A DNA stretch of 64,000 bases from an uncultured Ruminococcus sp. (lineage in GTDB: Bacteria > Bacillota > Clostridia > Oscillospirales > Acutalibacteraceae). Numbering within the stretch: the stretch's first letter is position 1; every line of letters starts with the position of its first letter. The stretch spans positions 1 to 64,000 of the forward strand of contig CAJODM010000002.1 in assembly GCA_905233755.1 (NCBI GenBank). Direction: 5' to 3'. A program made the position numbers and the translations under genes. This document shows positions 47,486-55,977 of the stretch, piece after piece. The notes beneath the pieces are model-generated. The model did no database searches, was not told the origin of the DNA, and saw nothing but the letters and a program-made list of their open reading frames with translations.

Positions 47486-48925
47486 ATGCAATCACGTCGT
47501 TTTCTCAGCATCCTGCTGACAGTGGCGCTGCTGCTGACCATGCTGTCGGTGGCTGTCGTCTCGGTATCTGCTGCCGAATCGTATGAACTTGTGATCGACG
47601 GTGTACAGGTCACCTCTGACAACGCCGACGATATCCTCGGCAACGGGGTATTCACATACGACGCATCCTATAACGCCCTTATCGTCAGCGGCGACTATAC
47701 GGCCGCGTCCGATGATTACATCATCGACAACGCGATCGAGGATCTGATCGTCTATATCGATGAGGTCGTTTCGTTCTCCGGTGAAGATTTTGCGATCTGC
47801 ACGTCTGCCAATATGACCCTCACGGGCGGTACCCTGCAGATGGACACCGGGATCTATGTCGTCAACAATGCTTCGCTGACGATCTATGGCATGGAGCTGA
47901 TCATCGACGATGATGCGTGTGTATGGGGGATCACCGGCGACGAAGAGGATGAAGAACTCTGCATCGTCTATTCCGATATCAGCGTTTCGACAGAGAAGGC
48001 GATCTGTGACTTTGGCACGATCACGCTGGATGGCTGTGTCATCACCGAGCCGATCGAAGGCGCGATCGTCGACGGATCGATCGTCGGCGTCGACGGCAAT
48101 GTCGCGTCCGATGTGGTGATTAGCTGCTATGATGAGGAGGATTGCCAACTGATGATCGACGGCGTTGCTGTCACGTCTGAGAACGCCGCCGATATCCTCG
48201 GCGACGGCGTGTTCTCCTATGATTTTCAGACGAGCGTCCTCACCGTTGACGGTGACGCTGCGGCTGCCGACGAAAACCTGATTATCGAGAACAACCTTGC
48301 ACCGATGACGATCAACGTCGTCTCCGATTCTACCCTTATCGGTGGGATCGAGTCCTATTATGACCTGACGATCCTCGGCGACGGTGCGCTGACGGTCGAT
48401 AGCGGCGACGAGATGAACTGCGGCATCTATATGCAGAATAGTTCCTCTCTGACGATCGACGGAATGACGATGACGATTTATGGAACCGAATGGGGGATCA
48501 CCGGCGACCTTGATGACGAGACGCTCTTGATCATCAACTCCGACGTCACCGCCTCGTCCATCTACGCGATCAACGATTTTGCCGCAATTTCGCTGCAGGG
48601 ATGCAGGATCATATCGCCCGATGGCGCGTGGATATCGGGCGGCGATATCCTGACGGCTGACGGCGATATCGCGTCCAATGTGGTCATCAGCACTGCCGAT
48701 GCGGGCTATGTCCTCGGGGATGCGAACAGCGACGGCGAGGTCAGCATCCTCGACGCGACCCGTATCCAGCGGTACCTTGCCGAGCTCATCGACGCGGACG
48801 GCATCGACCTTTTGGCGGCGGATGTGGATCTAGATACCGAGGTCACCATCTTTGACGCGACCCGCATCCAGCGGTACCTTGCCGAGCTGTGCAACCTCGA
48901 CGGCACCACGCCCTATATCGGCTGA
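47486..48925 (+). CDS. Secreted beta-rich protein with two ~190-aa repeats and C-terminal dockerin
   Basis: Signal peptide; IDGVQVTSDNADDILGNGVFTYD and IDGVAVTSENAADILGDGVFSYD repeats; dockerin GDANSDGEVSILDATRIQRYLAEL / ADVDLDTEVTIFDATRIQRYLAEL. Confidence 0.88.
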   Translation: MQSRRFLSILLTVALLLTMLSVAVVSVSAAESYELVIDGVQVTSDNADDILGNGVFTYDASYNALIVSGDYTAASDDYIIDNAIEDLIVYIDEVVSFSGEDFAICTSANMTLTGGTLQMDTGIYVVNNASLTIYGMELIIDDDACVWGITGDEEDEELCIVYSDISVSTEKAICDFGTITLDGCVITEPIEGAIVDGSIVGVDGNVASDVVISCYDEEDCQLMIDGVAVTSENAADILGDGVFSYDFQTSVLTVDGDAAAADENLIIENNLAPMTINVVSDSTLIGGIESYYDLTILGDGALTVDSGDEMNCGIYMQNSSSLTIDGMTMTIYGTEWGITGDLDDETLLIINSDVTASSIYAINDFAAISLQGCRIISPDGAWISGGDILTADGDIASNVVISTADAGYVLGDANSDGEVSILDATRIQRYLAELIDADGIDLLAADVDLDTEVTIFDATRIQRYLAELCNLDGTTPYIG

Positions 48926-49024
48926 TACCGGACAACAGGGGAGGGGCGACCCTCCCTTTATATTTCTATTTCAGAATTATAGACGCTCTTTCATGAGCAT
49001 ATCATCCTGCAAGGAGTGTTATTC

Positions 49025-49912
49025 ATGAGACCAAGACGTGTTCTCGGCATCCTGCTGATATGCGCCCTGCTGCTGACCATGCTGTCGGTATCAGCCCTAT
49101 CGGCTGCCGCTGTGGTAGAGTATGAGCTGATTATCGACGGCGTAGCGGTCACCTCCGACAACGCCGCCGATATCCTCGGCAACGGCGTATTCGCGTATTC
49201 TCTCTCAGAGAATACGCTTTTCATCAGCGGCGACTATACGACCGATTCCGACAATCTTATCATCGAGAGCGGGATCATGGATCTGACGATCCGTGTCGAT
49301 GGGGAGGTGTCGCTCTCCGGCAACAACTATGCGCTCAGGACGATCGCCGATATGACGATGACCGGTGGTACATTAGCACTCAACCGCGGGATATCCGTCC
49401 GCAACGGGGCAACGCTCTCGATCGTTGATATGGATTTGATGATCGACACCGACGATATGTCGATCTGGGGGATCGCCGGAGACGGCTCTGAGCATCTGTC
49501 CGTCACCCGTTCCTCTGTCACCGTATCGGCAGAGCTTGCGATCTGCAACTTCAGCGATATCACGCTGCAGGGCTGTGATATCACCGATCCCGCTGACGGC
49601 GTGATCCGATCCAAGGCGATCCTGAACGCCGGCGGCGAGGTTGCGCGCATGGTGGTCATCAGCGCTGCCGATCCTCACGGGATTTCGGGCTATCTGCTCG
49701 GGGATGCCGACGGCAACGGCGACGTGGATATCTCCGACGCGACACAGATTCAGCGGTATCTCGCGCATATGGATACGGTCGATACCTTTGATGCGTCTGC
49801 TGCCGATGTCGACGGCGCCGACAGCGTGACGATCAACGATGCGACCTATATCCAGCGATACCTTGCGCATATGGCGGTCGACTATCCGATCGGACAGCCC
49901 ATGGGCGGCTGA
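49025..49912 (+). CDS. Paralogue of the preceding gene, one repeat plus dockerin
   Basis: Signal peptide; IDGVAVTSDNAADILGNGVFAYS; dockerin GDADGNGDVDISDATQIQRYLAHM / ADVDGADSVTINDATYIQRYLAHM. Confidence 0.88.
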   Translation: MRPRRVLGILLICALLLTMLSVSALSAAAVVEYELIIDGVAVTSDNAADILGNGVFAYSLSENTLFISGDYTTDSDNLIIESGIMDLTIRVDGEVSLSGNNYALRTIADMTMTGGTLALNRGISVRNGATLSIVDMDLMIDTDDMSIWGIAGDGSEHLSVTRSSVTVSAELAICNFSDITLQGCDITDPADGVIRSKAILNAGGEVARMVVISAADPHGISGYLLGDADGNGDVDISDATQIQRYLAHMDTVDTFDASAADVDGADSVTINDATYIQRYLAHMAVDYPIGQPMGG

Positions 49913-49956
49913 GTGCGGGATAACCTCGCTCAGCCCCTTTGAGAGTATAACAAAAG

Positions 49957-49985
49957 ACCCCGAGGATCAGCTCCTCGGGGTTTCG
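49957..49985. terminator. Terminator between convergent genes
   Basis: CCCCGAGGA-TCAGC-TCCTCGGGG-TTTCG. Confidence 0.75.
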
Positions 49986-50001
49986 TTGTGATATCGGTGG
50001 C

Positions 50002-50190
50002 TCAGACCGCTCTCGTTACCTTACCGGAACGTAAGCAACGGGTGCAGGCGTGTACTCTCTTAGGAGTGCCGTCAACAATCGCCTTGACTCTCTGTACGTT
50101 TGGCTTGAATGTCCTGTTGGAACGTCTGTGTGAGTGAGAGACCTTGATGCCGAATTTAACATCCTTACCGCAAAAATCGCATTTTGCCAT
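50002..50190 (-). CDS. rpmB: 50S ribosomal protein L28
   Basis: MAKCDFCGKDVKFGIKVSHSHRRSNRTFKPNVQRVK. Confidence 0.97.
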   Translation of the reverse strand: MAKCDFCGKDVKFGIKVSHSHRRSNRTFKPNVQRVKAIVDGTPKRVHACTRCLRSGKVTRAV

Positions 50191-50370
50191 GCCCGTACAC
50201 CTCCCTTTACTGGATATTGTATGCGTTAACTCGTTTATAATAGCAGAAAAATCCTAAAATTGCAAGCGTTATTTGAAAATTTATGATTATTTTCCGAAAT
50301 CCTTGTAATTTGTTCCTTTTCATAGTATAATATACTCTGTATTTGTATGTAATAAGGACAGGTGAGGTTC

Positions 50371-51060
50371 ATGCTGATCGATTTGATACGCGGACAACTC
50401 AGCTTTGGCTCGGCGGTGGCCGAGGTGCTGGCGATCCTTGCGGTCATCTTCTTGGTGCTGCCGTTCCACGAATGGGCGCACGCCTTCACCGCGCTCAAGC
50501 TCGGCGATACTACGGTGCGCGATCGCGGCCGTCTGACGCTCAACCCGATCGCGCATATTGACCCCTTCGGCGCGCTCGCGCTGCTGCTGCTCGGGTTCGG
50601 GTGGGCCAAGCCCGTCCCTGTCGATCCGAGAAGGTTCAAGAACCCGCGCGTCGGTATGGCGATCGTCGCGCTGATGGGACCGGTGGCGAACATCGTCGCC
50701 GCGATCGTCGGCGGGCTGATTTACTATGCGCTGTACGCCTTTGCGGGCGGGTTCATGGGGACGGACGTCGGATCGTATGTCGCGCTGTTTTTGTCCTTCT
50801 ATGTCACCGTGAACGTCAGTTTGGCGGTCTTCAACCTGCTGCCGATCCCACCCCTCGACGGCAGCAAGATCCTCTTTCTCTTTCTGCCCGATCGCGCGGT
50901 GCAGTGGTTCTACCGCTATCAGCAGATCATCTCGTTTTTGCTGATTGCGCTGCTCTGGGTGGGCGTGCTGAGAGTGCCGCTGAGCTTTTTGTCCTCTAAG
51001 CTGCTGGATGCCGTGAGCTTTATCTCGTCGCTGCCGTTTCGAGCATTTTTGTCGATTTGA
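50371..51060 (+). CDS. Site-2 protease (M50) family protein
   Basis: LPFHEWAHAFTALKLGD (HExxH), NLLPIPPLDGSKI. Confidence 0.93.
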   Translation: MLIDLIRGQLSFGSAVAEVLAILAVIFLVLPFHEWAHAFTALKLGDTTVRDRGRLTLNPIAHIDPFGALALLLLGFGWAKPVPVDPRRFKNPRVGMAIVALMGPVANIVAAIVGGLIYYALYAFAGGFMGTDVGSYVALFLSFYVTVNVSLAVFNLLPIPPLDGSKILFLFLPDRAVQWFYRYQQIISFLLIALLWVGVLRVPLSFLSSKLLDAVSFISSLPFRAFLSI

Positions 51061-51082
51061 CAGATAAACCGGAGGTGATCGT

Positions 51083-51865
51083 ATGTCCGACCAAGTGAAT
51101 ATCAGCGACATACTCGCCGCCCCGTCCGCCGATGTGCCCGCAAGTGCGCACGACGCTGCCTTTACCTATCATTTCGATGTCTTTGACGGGCCGCTCGACC
51201 TGTTGCTGACGCTCATCAGCAAGAACAAGATCGACATCTATGATATTTCGATCTCCGATCTGCTCGACCAGTACATGGCGCAGCTCGACCGCTGGCGCGA
51301 GGACGATATGGATATCGCGTCCGAGTTCCTCGAGATGGCGTCGCGGCTTGTCTATATCAAGTCCGCCATGCTCCTGCCAAAGTACGAGAACGAGGCAGAG
51401 GAGCTCAAGCAGGAGCTGACCGGCCAGCTGCTCGAGTATGCGCTGTGCCGTGAGGTGGCAAAGCAGCTTGCCCCTCTATACGACTTTGACACATTCGTCA
51501 AGCCGCCGACCAAGGTGGACTTGGACCTGACCTATACCCGCCTGCACGATCCCGCCGATATCAGCGCGGCCTATATCAGCGCTGTCGGACGCGGACGCCG
51601 TCGGCTGCCGCCCGACCGCGCGGCGTTCGCCGGCATTGTATCGAAGAAGATCGTGTCTGTATCGTCGCGCATCATCCATGTGATGCGCCGCCTGTGGCAC
51701 GGTCGCACCGTGACCTACGGCGAGCTGTTCACCGCCGCGCGCGGGCGAAGCGAGCTGGTCGCCACCTTCTTGGCGGTGCTCGAGCTCGTCAAGGGCAAGC
51801 GTGTGCGGATCGACGGCGACGGAAACGACGCCACCGTTAGGATGATTGAGGAGGATCGAAGATGA
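51083..51865 (+). CDS. scpA: Segregation and condensation protein A
   Basis: YHFDVFDGPLDLLLTLISKNKIDIYDISIS. Confidence 0.95.
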   Translation: MSDQVNISDILAAPSADVPASAHDAAFTYHFDVFDGPLDLLLTLISKNKIDIYDISISDLLDQYMAQLDRWREDDMDIASEFLEMASRLVYIKSAMLLPKYENEAEELKQELTGQLLEYALCREVAKQLAPLYDFDTFVKPPTKVDLDLTYTRLHDPADISAAYISAVGRGRRRLPPDRAAFAGIVSKKIVSVSSRIIHVMRRLWHGRTVTYGELFTAARGRSELVATFLAVLELVKGKRVRIDGDGNDATVRMIEEDRR

Positions 51866-52500
51866 CCGATAGAGAATATCGCTGTGCGATCGAAGCCATA
51901 CTCTTCACAGCGGGTGATACGGTGGATATCCGCCGCCTGTGCGAGACGTTTGAGCTGCCCGAGACCGCTGTCGCGGAGCAGCTGCGTATCTTGATGGAAG
52001 AGTATGCCGCTGCCGACCGCGGCATCACCATCATCCGGCTCGGCACCGCCTATCAGATGGTCACCGTCAAGGCGTGCGCGTCCTATGTCCGCAAGGCGAT
52101 GGACCTGAGACGCAACGTCCCGCTGTCCCAGGCAGCGATGGAGGTGCTCGCCGTCATCGCCTATAACCAGCCGGTCACCAAGTCGTTTGTCGAGCAGGTG
52201 CGCGGCGTCGACTGCTCGGGCGTTATCGGTTCGCTGACGTCCAAGGGGCTGATCGAGGAGCGCGGGCGGCTCGAGCTGCCCGGACGGCCGCTGCTCTATG
52301 GCACGACCGAGAACTTCCTTCGATGCTTCAACGTCTCTTCTCTGGACGAGCTGCCGCCGATCCCCAAGTCCGACGACAGGAACGACAGCGGCCAGCAGCT
52401 CTCGATCTTTGACGAGGGCTCCGATGAGATCACCGATACGGGTGATCCGATCGTCGAGACCGCCATCGGGGACGATGCCCCCGATACAGCCGAGGGATAG
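51862..52500 (+). CDS. scpB: Segregation and condensation protein B
   Basis: AIEAILFTAGDTVDIRRL; LSQAAMEVLAVIAYNQPVTKSFVEQVRGVD. Confidence 0.95.
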   Translation: MTDREYRCAIEAILFTAGDTVDIRRLCETFELPETAVAEQLRILMEEYAAADRGITIIRLGTAYQMVTVKACASYVRKAMDLRRNVPLSQAAMEVLAVIAYNQPVTKSFVEQVRGVDCSGVIGSLTSKGLIEERGRLELPGRPLLYGTTENFLRCFNVSSLDELPPIPKSDDRNDSGQQLSIFDEGSDEITDTGDPIVETAIGDDAPDTAEG

Positions 52501-52504
52501 GGCT

Positions 52505-53137
52505 TTGATTGCTTTGTTCATCGTCCTCGGGATCCTGCTGCTGCTCTTTCTGATCCTGATGATACGCGTGCAGGTGTTCGCGACCTACTCGGATGAGCTG
52601 ACGCTCTATATCAAGGTGCTCTTCATCCGTATCCCGCTGATCCCTCCCGCCGACAAGAAACCGAAGAAAGAGCCCACCCCCAAAAAGAAGAAGCCCAAAG
52701 AAGACAAGCCCAAGGAGAACGAGCCCGACAAGGAGCCAAAGCCGTCCTTTCTCTCTCGCCTTAAGGAGAAGAAGGGGCTGACCGGCCTGCTGTCGCTGTT
52801 GACGTCCGTCGCTAAGATCGCGGGCACGCTGCTCAAGAACCTCTTCTCCCATATCGTGATCCATCGGTTTGATTTGGGCATCGCGCTCTCGGGCGAGGAC
52901 GCGTCGAGTGTCGCGCTGAACTACGGGCGGCTGTGCTCGGTGGTCTATCCCGCTGTGGATATCATCGTTGCCGCCACCGTCTGCCGCGACTATCATGTGA
53001 CGCTCGAGCCGGTGTTCGATTCCGATCGGGATACCGAGATCTCGGTGGACCTGCACGCCCATCTGCGCGTGATATTTGCGGTGTGGGAGGCGCTCAAGGC
53101 AGGCGTGAAGCTGCTCTTAGTAAGACTGAAACTGTAA
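52505..53137 (+). CDS. DUF2953-like membrane protein
   Basis: N-terminal TM, K/P/E-rich linker, position between scpB and gerW/ytfJ. Confidence 0.7.
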   Translation: MIALFIVLGILLLLFLILMIRVQVFATYSDELTLYIKVLFIRIPLIPPADKKPKKEPTPKKKKPKEDKPKENEPDKEPKPSFLSRLKEKKGLTGLLSLLTSVAKIAGTLLKNLFSHIVIHRFDLGIALSGEDASSVALNYGRLCSVVYPAVDIIVAATVCRDYHVTLEPVFDSDRDTEISVDLHAHLRVIFAVWEALKAGVKLLLVRLKL

Positions 53138-53157
53138 CCTTTTAAGGAGGATATATC

Positions 53158-53574
53158 ATGAGTGAACATCCGATTAACAGCTTGATGGATACCACCATGC
53201 GCAAGATTCGCGAGCTGGTGAACGCCAACACTATCGTCGGCGATCCCATCACCACCCCCGACGGCATGACCATCATCCCGATCAGCAAGGTCAGCTACGG
53301 GTTTGCGTCCGGCGGCTCTGACCTGCCGACCAAGAAGGACAACCGCGAGTGCTTCGGCGGCGGTTCGGGTGCGGGCGTCACTATCACCCCCATCGGCTTT
53401 CTCTCGATTGCCGACGGCAAGGTCAAGATGATCCCGATCGAGAAGTTCGATTCTCCGGTGGATCGCGCCGTCAGCATGATCCCCGAGGTCGCCGATAAGA
53501 TCACCGGATTCATCAAGAAGCGCAAGAACGACGAGACGGATCTGGAGAGTGATCTCGAGGACTTTGAGCTGTAA
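53158..53574 (+). CDS. GerW/YtfJ family sporulation protein
   Basis: MSEHPINSLMDTTMRKIRELVNANTIVGDPI...GFASGGSDLP...GGGSGAGVTITPIGFL. Confidence 0.93.
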   Translation: MSEHPINSLMDTTMRKIRELVNANTIVGDPITTPDGMTIIPISKVSYGFASGGSDLPTKKDNRECFGGGSGAGVTITPIGFLSIADGKVKMIPIEKFDSPVDRAVSMIPEVADKITGFIKKRKNDETDLESDLEDFEL

Positions 53575-53614
53575 TATTTCGTGCATCGCGCTCGTATCAT
53601 GATACAGGTGATGG

Positions 53615-54739
53615 ATGATGATACGGCGCGTGATCTCGGTGATATTCTCAGCGGTGTTGCTGATGGGCCTGTCTGTCGGCTTTTCTGCCGATAGGGTGAG
53701 CTGTTCTGCCGATGCCTATGCGCTCTACTGCGTCAACAACGGCGAGCTGCTCCTCTCGCGCGATGAGACGGCCCCGCTTTCGATGGCGTCCACCACGAAG
53801 GTCATGTCCGCGTGGCTGACGCTCGAGCAGGCACAGCGTGACGATCGTGTCGTCACCTTTACCGATGAGATGATCGCCGAGGGCAGCTCGATGTATCTGC
53901 AGGTGGGCGAGCAGCTGCACCTGTCCGACCTTGCGGTCGGTATGCTGCTGTGCTCGGGCAACGACGCCGCCAACGCCGCGGCGATCGCTATAGGCGGGAG
54001 CATCGAGGGCTTTGCAAAGAGGATGAACGCCCGCGCTGCCGCTATCGGGATGACACAGACCCACTTTGTCACCCCGAGCGGGCTCGATGACGACGACCAC
54101 TACTCCACCGCGTACGATATGGCGCTGTTGCTCGCCGCAGCGATGGAGAATGATTCTTTCAGAGAAATATGCGGTTCATCGACGATGCAGGTCTCCTTTG
54201 TCTATCCGCCCGACAAGCGCGTCAGCTATCAGAATCATAACCGCCTCTTGTCGCTCTATCCCGACTGTATCGGCGGCAAGACCGGCTATACCGAGAAGTC
54301 CGGCCGATGCCTGGTCTCCTGTGCCGAGCGCGACGGCGTGCGGCTCGTGTGCGTGACGCTCGGCGATCCCGACGACTGGGACGACCATATGGCACTGTTT
54401 GATGAGGGCTTTGAGCAGCTGCGCGCCGTATCTCTCGGCGAGAGCCGCTATACCGTTGCTGTCGCAGGCGGCGATCACGATACGCTGACGCTGACAGCCG
54501 ATCTGCGCTATCTGCCGGTGGTGCCCGCCGGTTCGCCCGATCCGACCGTAGCGGTCTATCTGCCTGCGTTCGCCTATGCGCCGATATCGCGCGGCGATGT
54601 GCTCGGCGAGGTGCGCTGTACCGTCCAAGATCACGTCATCGCGTCCTATCCGCTCACAGCGTCATCGTCGGTGGATCGGATAGATGTGAAGATAACATTA
54701 CTCGATAGATTAAAGGAACTTTTACCGTGGCACAGCTAG
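53615..54739 (+). CDS. D-alanyl-D-alanine carboxypeptidase (DacF/DacB-like, S11)
   Basis: SMASTTKVMSAWLTLE (SxxK), SGND, GGKTGYTEKSGRC (KTG). Confidence 0.94.
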   Translation: MMIRRVISVIFSAVLLMGLSVGFSADRVSCSADAYALYCVNNGELLLSRDETAPLSMASTTKVMSAWLTLEQAQRDDRVVTFTDEMIAEGSSMYLQVGEQLHLSDLAVGMLLCSGNDAANAAAIAIGGSIEGFAKRMNARAAAIGMTQTHFVTPSGLDDDDHYSTAYDMALLLAAAMENDSFREICGSSTMQVSFVYPPDKRVSYQNHNRLLSLYPDCIGGKTGYTEKSGRCLVSCAERDGVRLVCVTLGDPDDWDDHMALFDEGFEQLRAVSLGESRYTVAVAGGDHDTLTLTADLRYLPVVPAGSPDPTVAVYLPAFAYAPISRGDVLGEVRCTVQDHVIASYPLTASSSVDRIDVKITLLDRLKELLPWHS

Positions 54740-55479
54740 TTCGATTGCAGAAGATGCTCGCCGACTGCGGCGTTGCATCCAGAAGAAAAAGTGAAGAGCT
54801 CATCCGTCAGGGTCGTGTCAAGGTCAACGGCCGTCCTGCCGAGATAGGGGATAAGGTCGACCCTGCTCGCGACAAGGTCTATGTCAGCGGCCGCCGCGTC
54901 ACCGGCACCGCCCGTCCCGCCAAGCGATATATCATGCTCAACAAGCCGCGCGGCGTGCTCACCACCATGAGCGACGAGCGCGGTCGCCGCTGTGTCGCCG
55001 ACCTGATAAGCGATATCGACGAGCGCGTCTATCCCGTCGGACGACTTGACCGCGACAGCGAGGGGATGCTGCTGTTGACGAACGACGGCGACTTTGCGAA
55101 CCATATCATGCACCCGAAGAAGCACGTCAACAAGGTCTACCGCGTTACGGTGCGCCCCAACATCACCGACGAGCAGGCGTCGCGCCTGTCTGCGGGCGTT
55201 GTGATCGACGGCCGCATGACTGCCCCTGCCTCTGTGCGCGTTGTCAGCAGGGAGCAGGAGCGCTGTGTGCTCGAGCTTGTCATCCGCGAGGGCCGCAACC
55301 GCCAGATCCGCAAGATGTGCGACTGTGTCGGGCTGACGGTCGTCCGGCTCAAGCGGATCGCCATCGGCGGTGTGAAGCTCGGCGGGCTGCGTTCGGGCGA
55401 CTTTCGCGATCTGACCGAGATGGAGGTCAAGAAGCTGCTCGCCGATCCCAACCCGAACAAGCAATTCTCAAAGGTATGA
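54727..55479 (+). CDS. RsuA/RluB-family rRNA pseudouridine synthase
   Basis: S4 domain RLQKMLADCGVASRRKSEELIRQGRVKVNG; VGRLDRDSEGMLLLTNDGDFA. Confidence 0.95.
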   Translation: MAQLVRLQKMLADCGVASRRKSEELIRQGRVKVNGRPAEIGDKVDPARDKVYVSGRRVTGTARPAKRYIMLNKPRGVLTTMSDERGRRCVADLISDIDERVYPVGRLDRDSEGMLLLTNDGDFANHIMHPKKHVNKVYRVTVRPNITDEQASRLSAGVVIDGRMTAPASVRVVSREQERCVLELVIREGRNRQIRKMCDCVGLTVVRLKRIAIGGVKLGGLRSGDFRDLTEMEVKKLLADPNPNKQFSKV

Positions 55480-55483
55480 TCCT

Positions 55484-55834
55484 ATGCTAGTTATCAAACC
55501 CGATCCCCATAACGACACCGCTGATTCAAAGCGTCTCTCTGCCTATATCGACGATATGCCCTGCGGCTATGTCCGGTTTCATCATCGCGGCTATATCCTC
55601 GTTTTGGATGAGCTGCTGCCGCTGCCCGACAGCGTCGGGGCGATAGAGCCGGAGACCTATCGGATCCTCGATCTTCTCATCCGCGCGCTCGGCTCCTATG
55701 GGCTGAACCACAGCTGCTTTTATCTCGAGTGCGAGAACCCGATGCTGTATCCTGTGCTCGAGCAGCTCCGCTTCTACTCCGGCGATGGCATCATGAAGAG
55801 CGATCTTGGGCGCATTCTGCGATCATCCCACTAG
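55484..55834 (+). CDS. Hypothetical protein, possibly GNAT-related
   Basis: ORF position and SD; weak GNAT-like pattern. Confidence 0.45.
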   Translation: MLVIKPDPHNDTADSKRLSAYIDDMPCGYVRFHHRGYILVLDELLPLPDSVGAIEPETYRILDLLIRALGSYGLNHSCFYLECENPMLYPVLEQLRFYSGDGIMKSDLGRILRSSH

Positions 55835-55860
55835 CCGTATCGGATATCCTACTGCTTTAT

Positions 55861-55893
55861 GTCGTGTAAATTATTGATTTACGCGACTTTTTT
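55861..55893 (+). terminator. Intrinsic terminator
   Basis: GTCGTGTAAAT-TATTG-ATTTACGCGAC-TTTTTT. Confidence 0.8.
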
Positions 55894-55894
55894 C

Positions 55895-55923
55895 TTGTAT
55901 TTTCCGCTCTTTTGCGCTATAAT
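55895..55923 (+). promoter_or_regulatory. SigA-type promoter
   Basis: TTGTAT-N17-TATAAT directly after the terminator. Confidence 0.65.
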
Positions 55924-55977
55924 ATATTTTGAGCTAATTTGGAGTTATCCTCAATTTTCAGAAACGGAGGAATGAGA

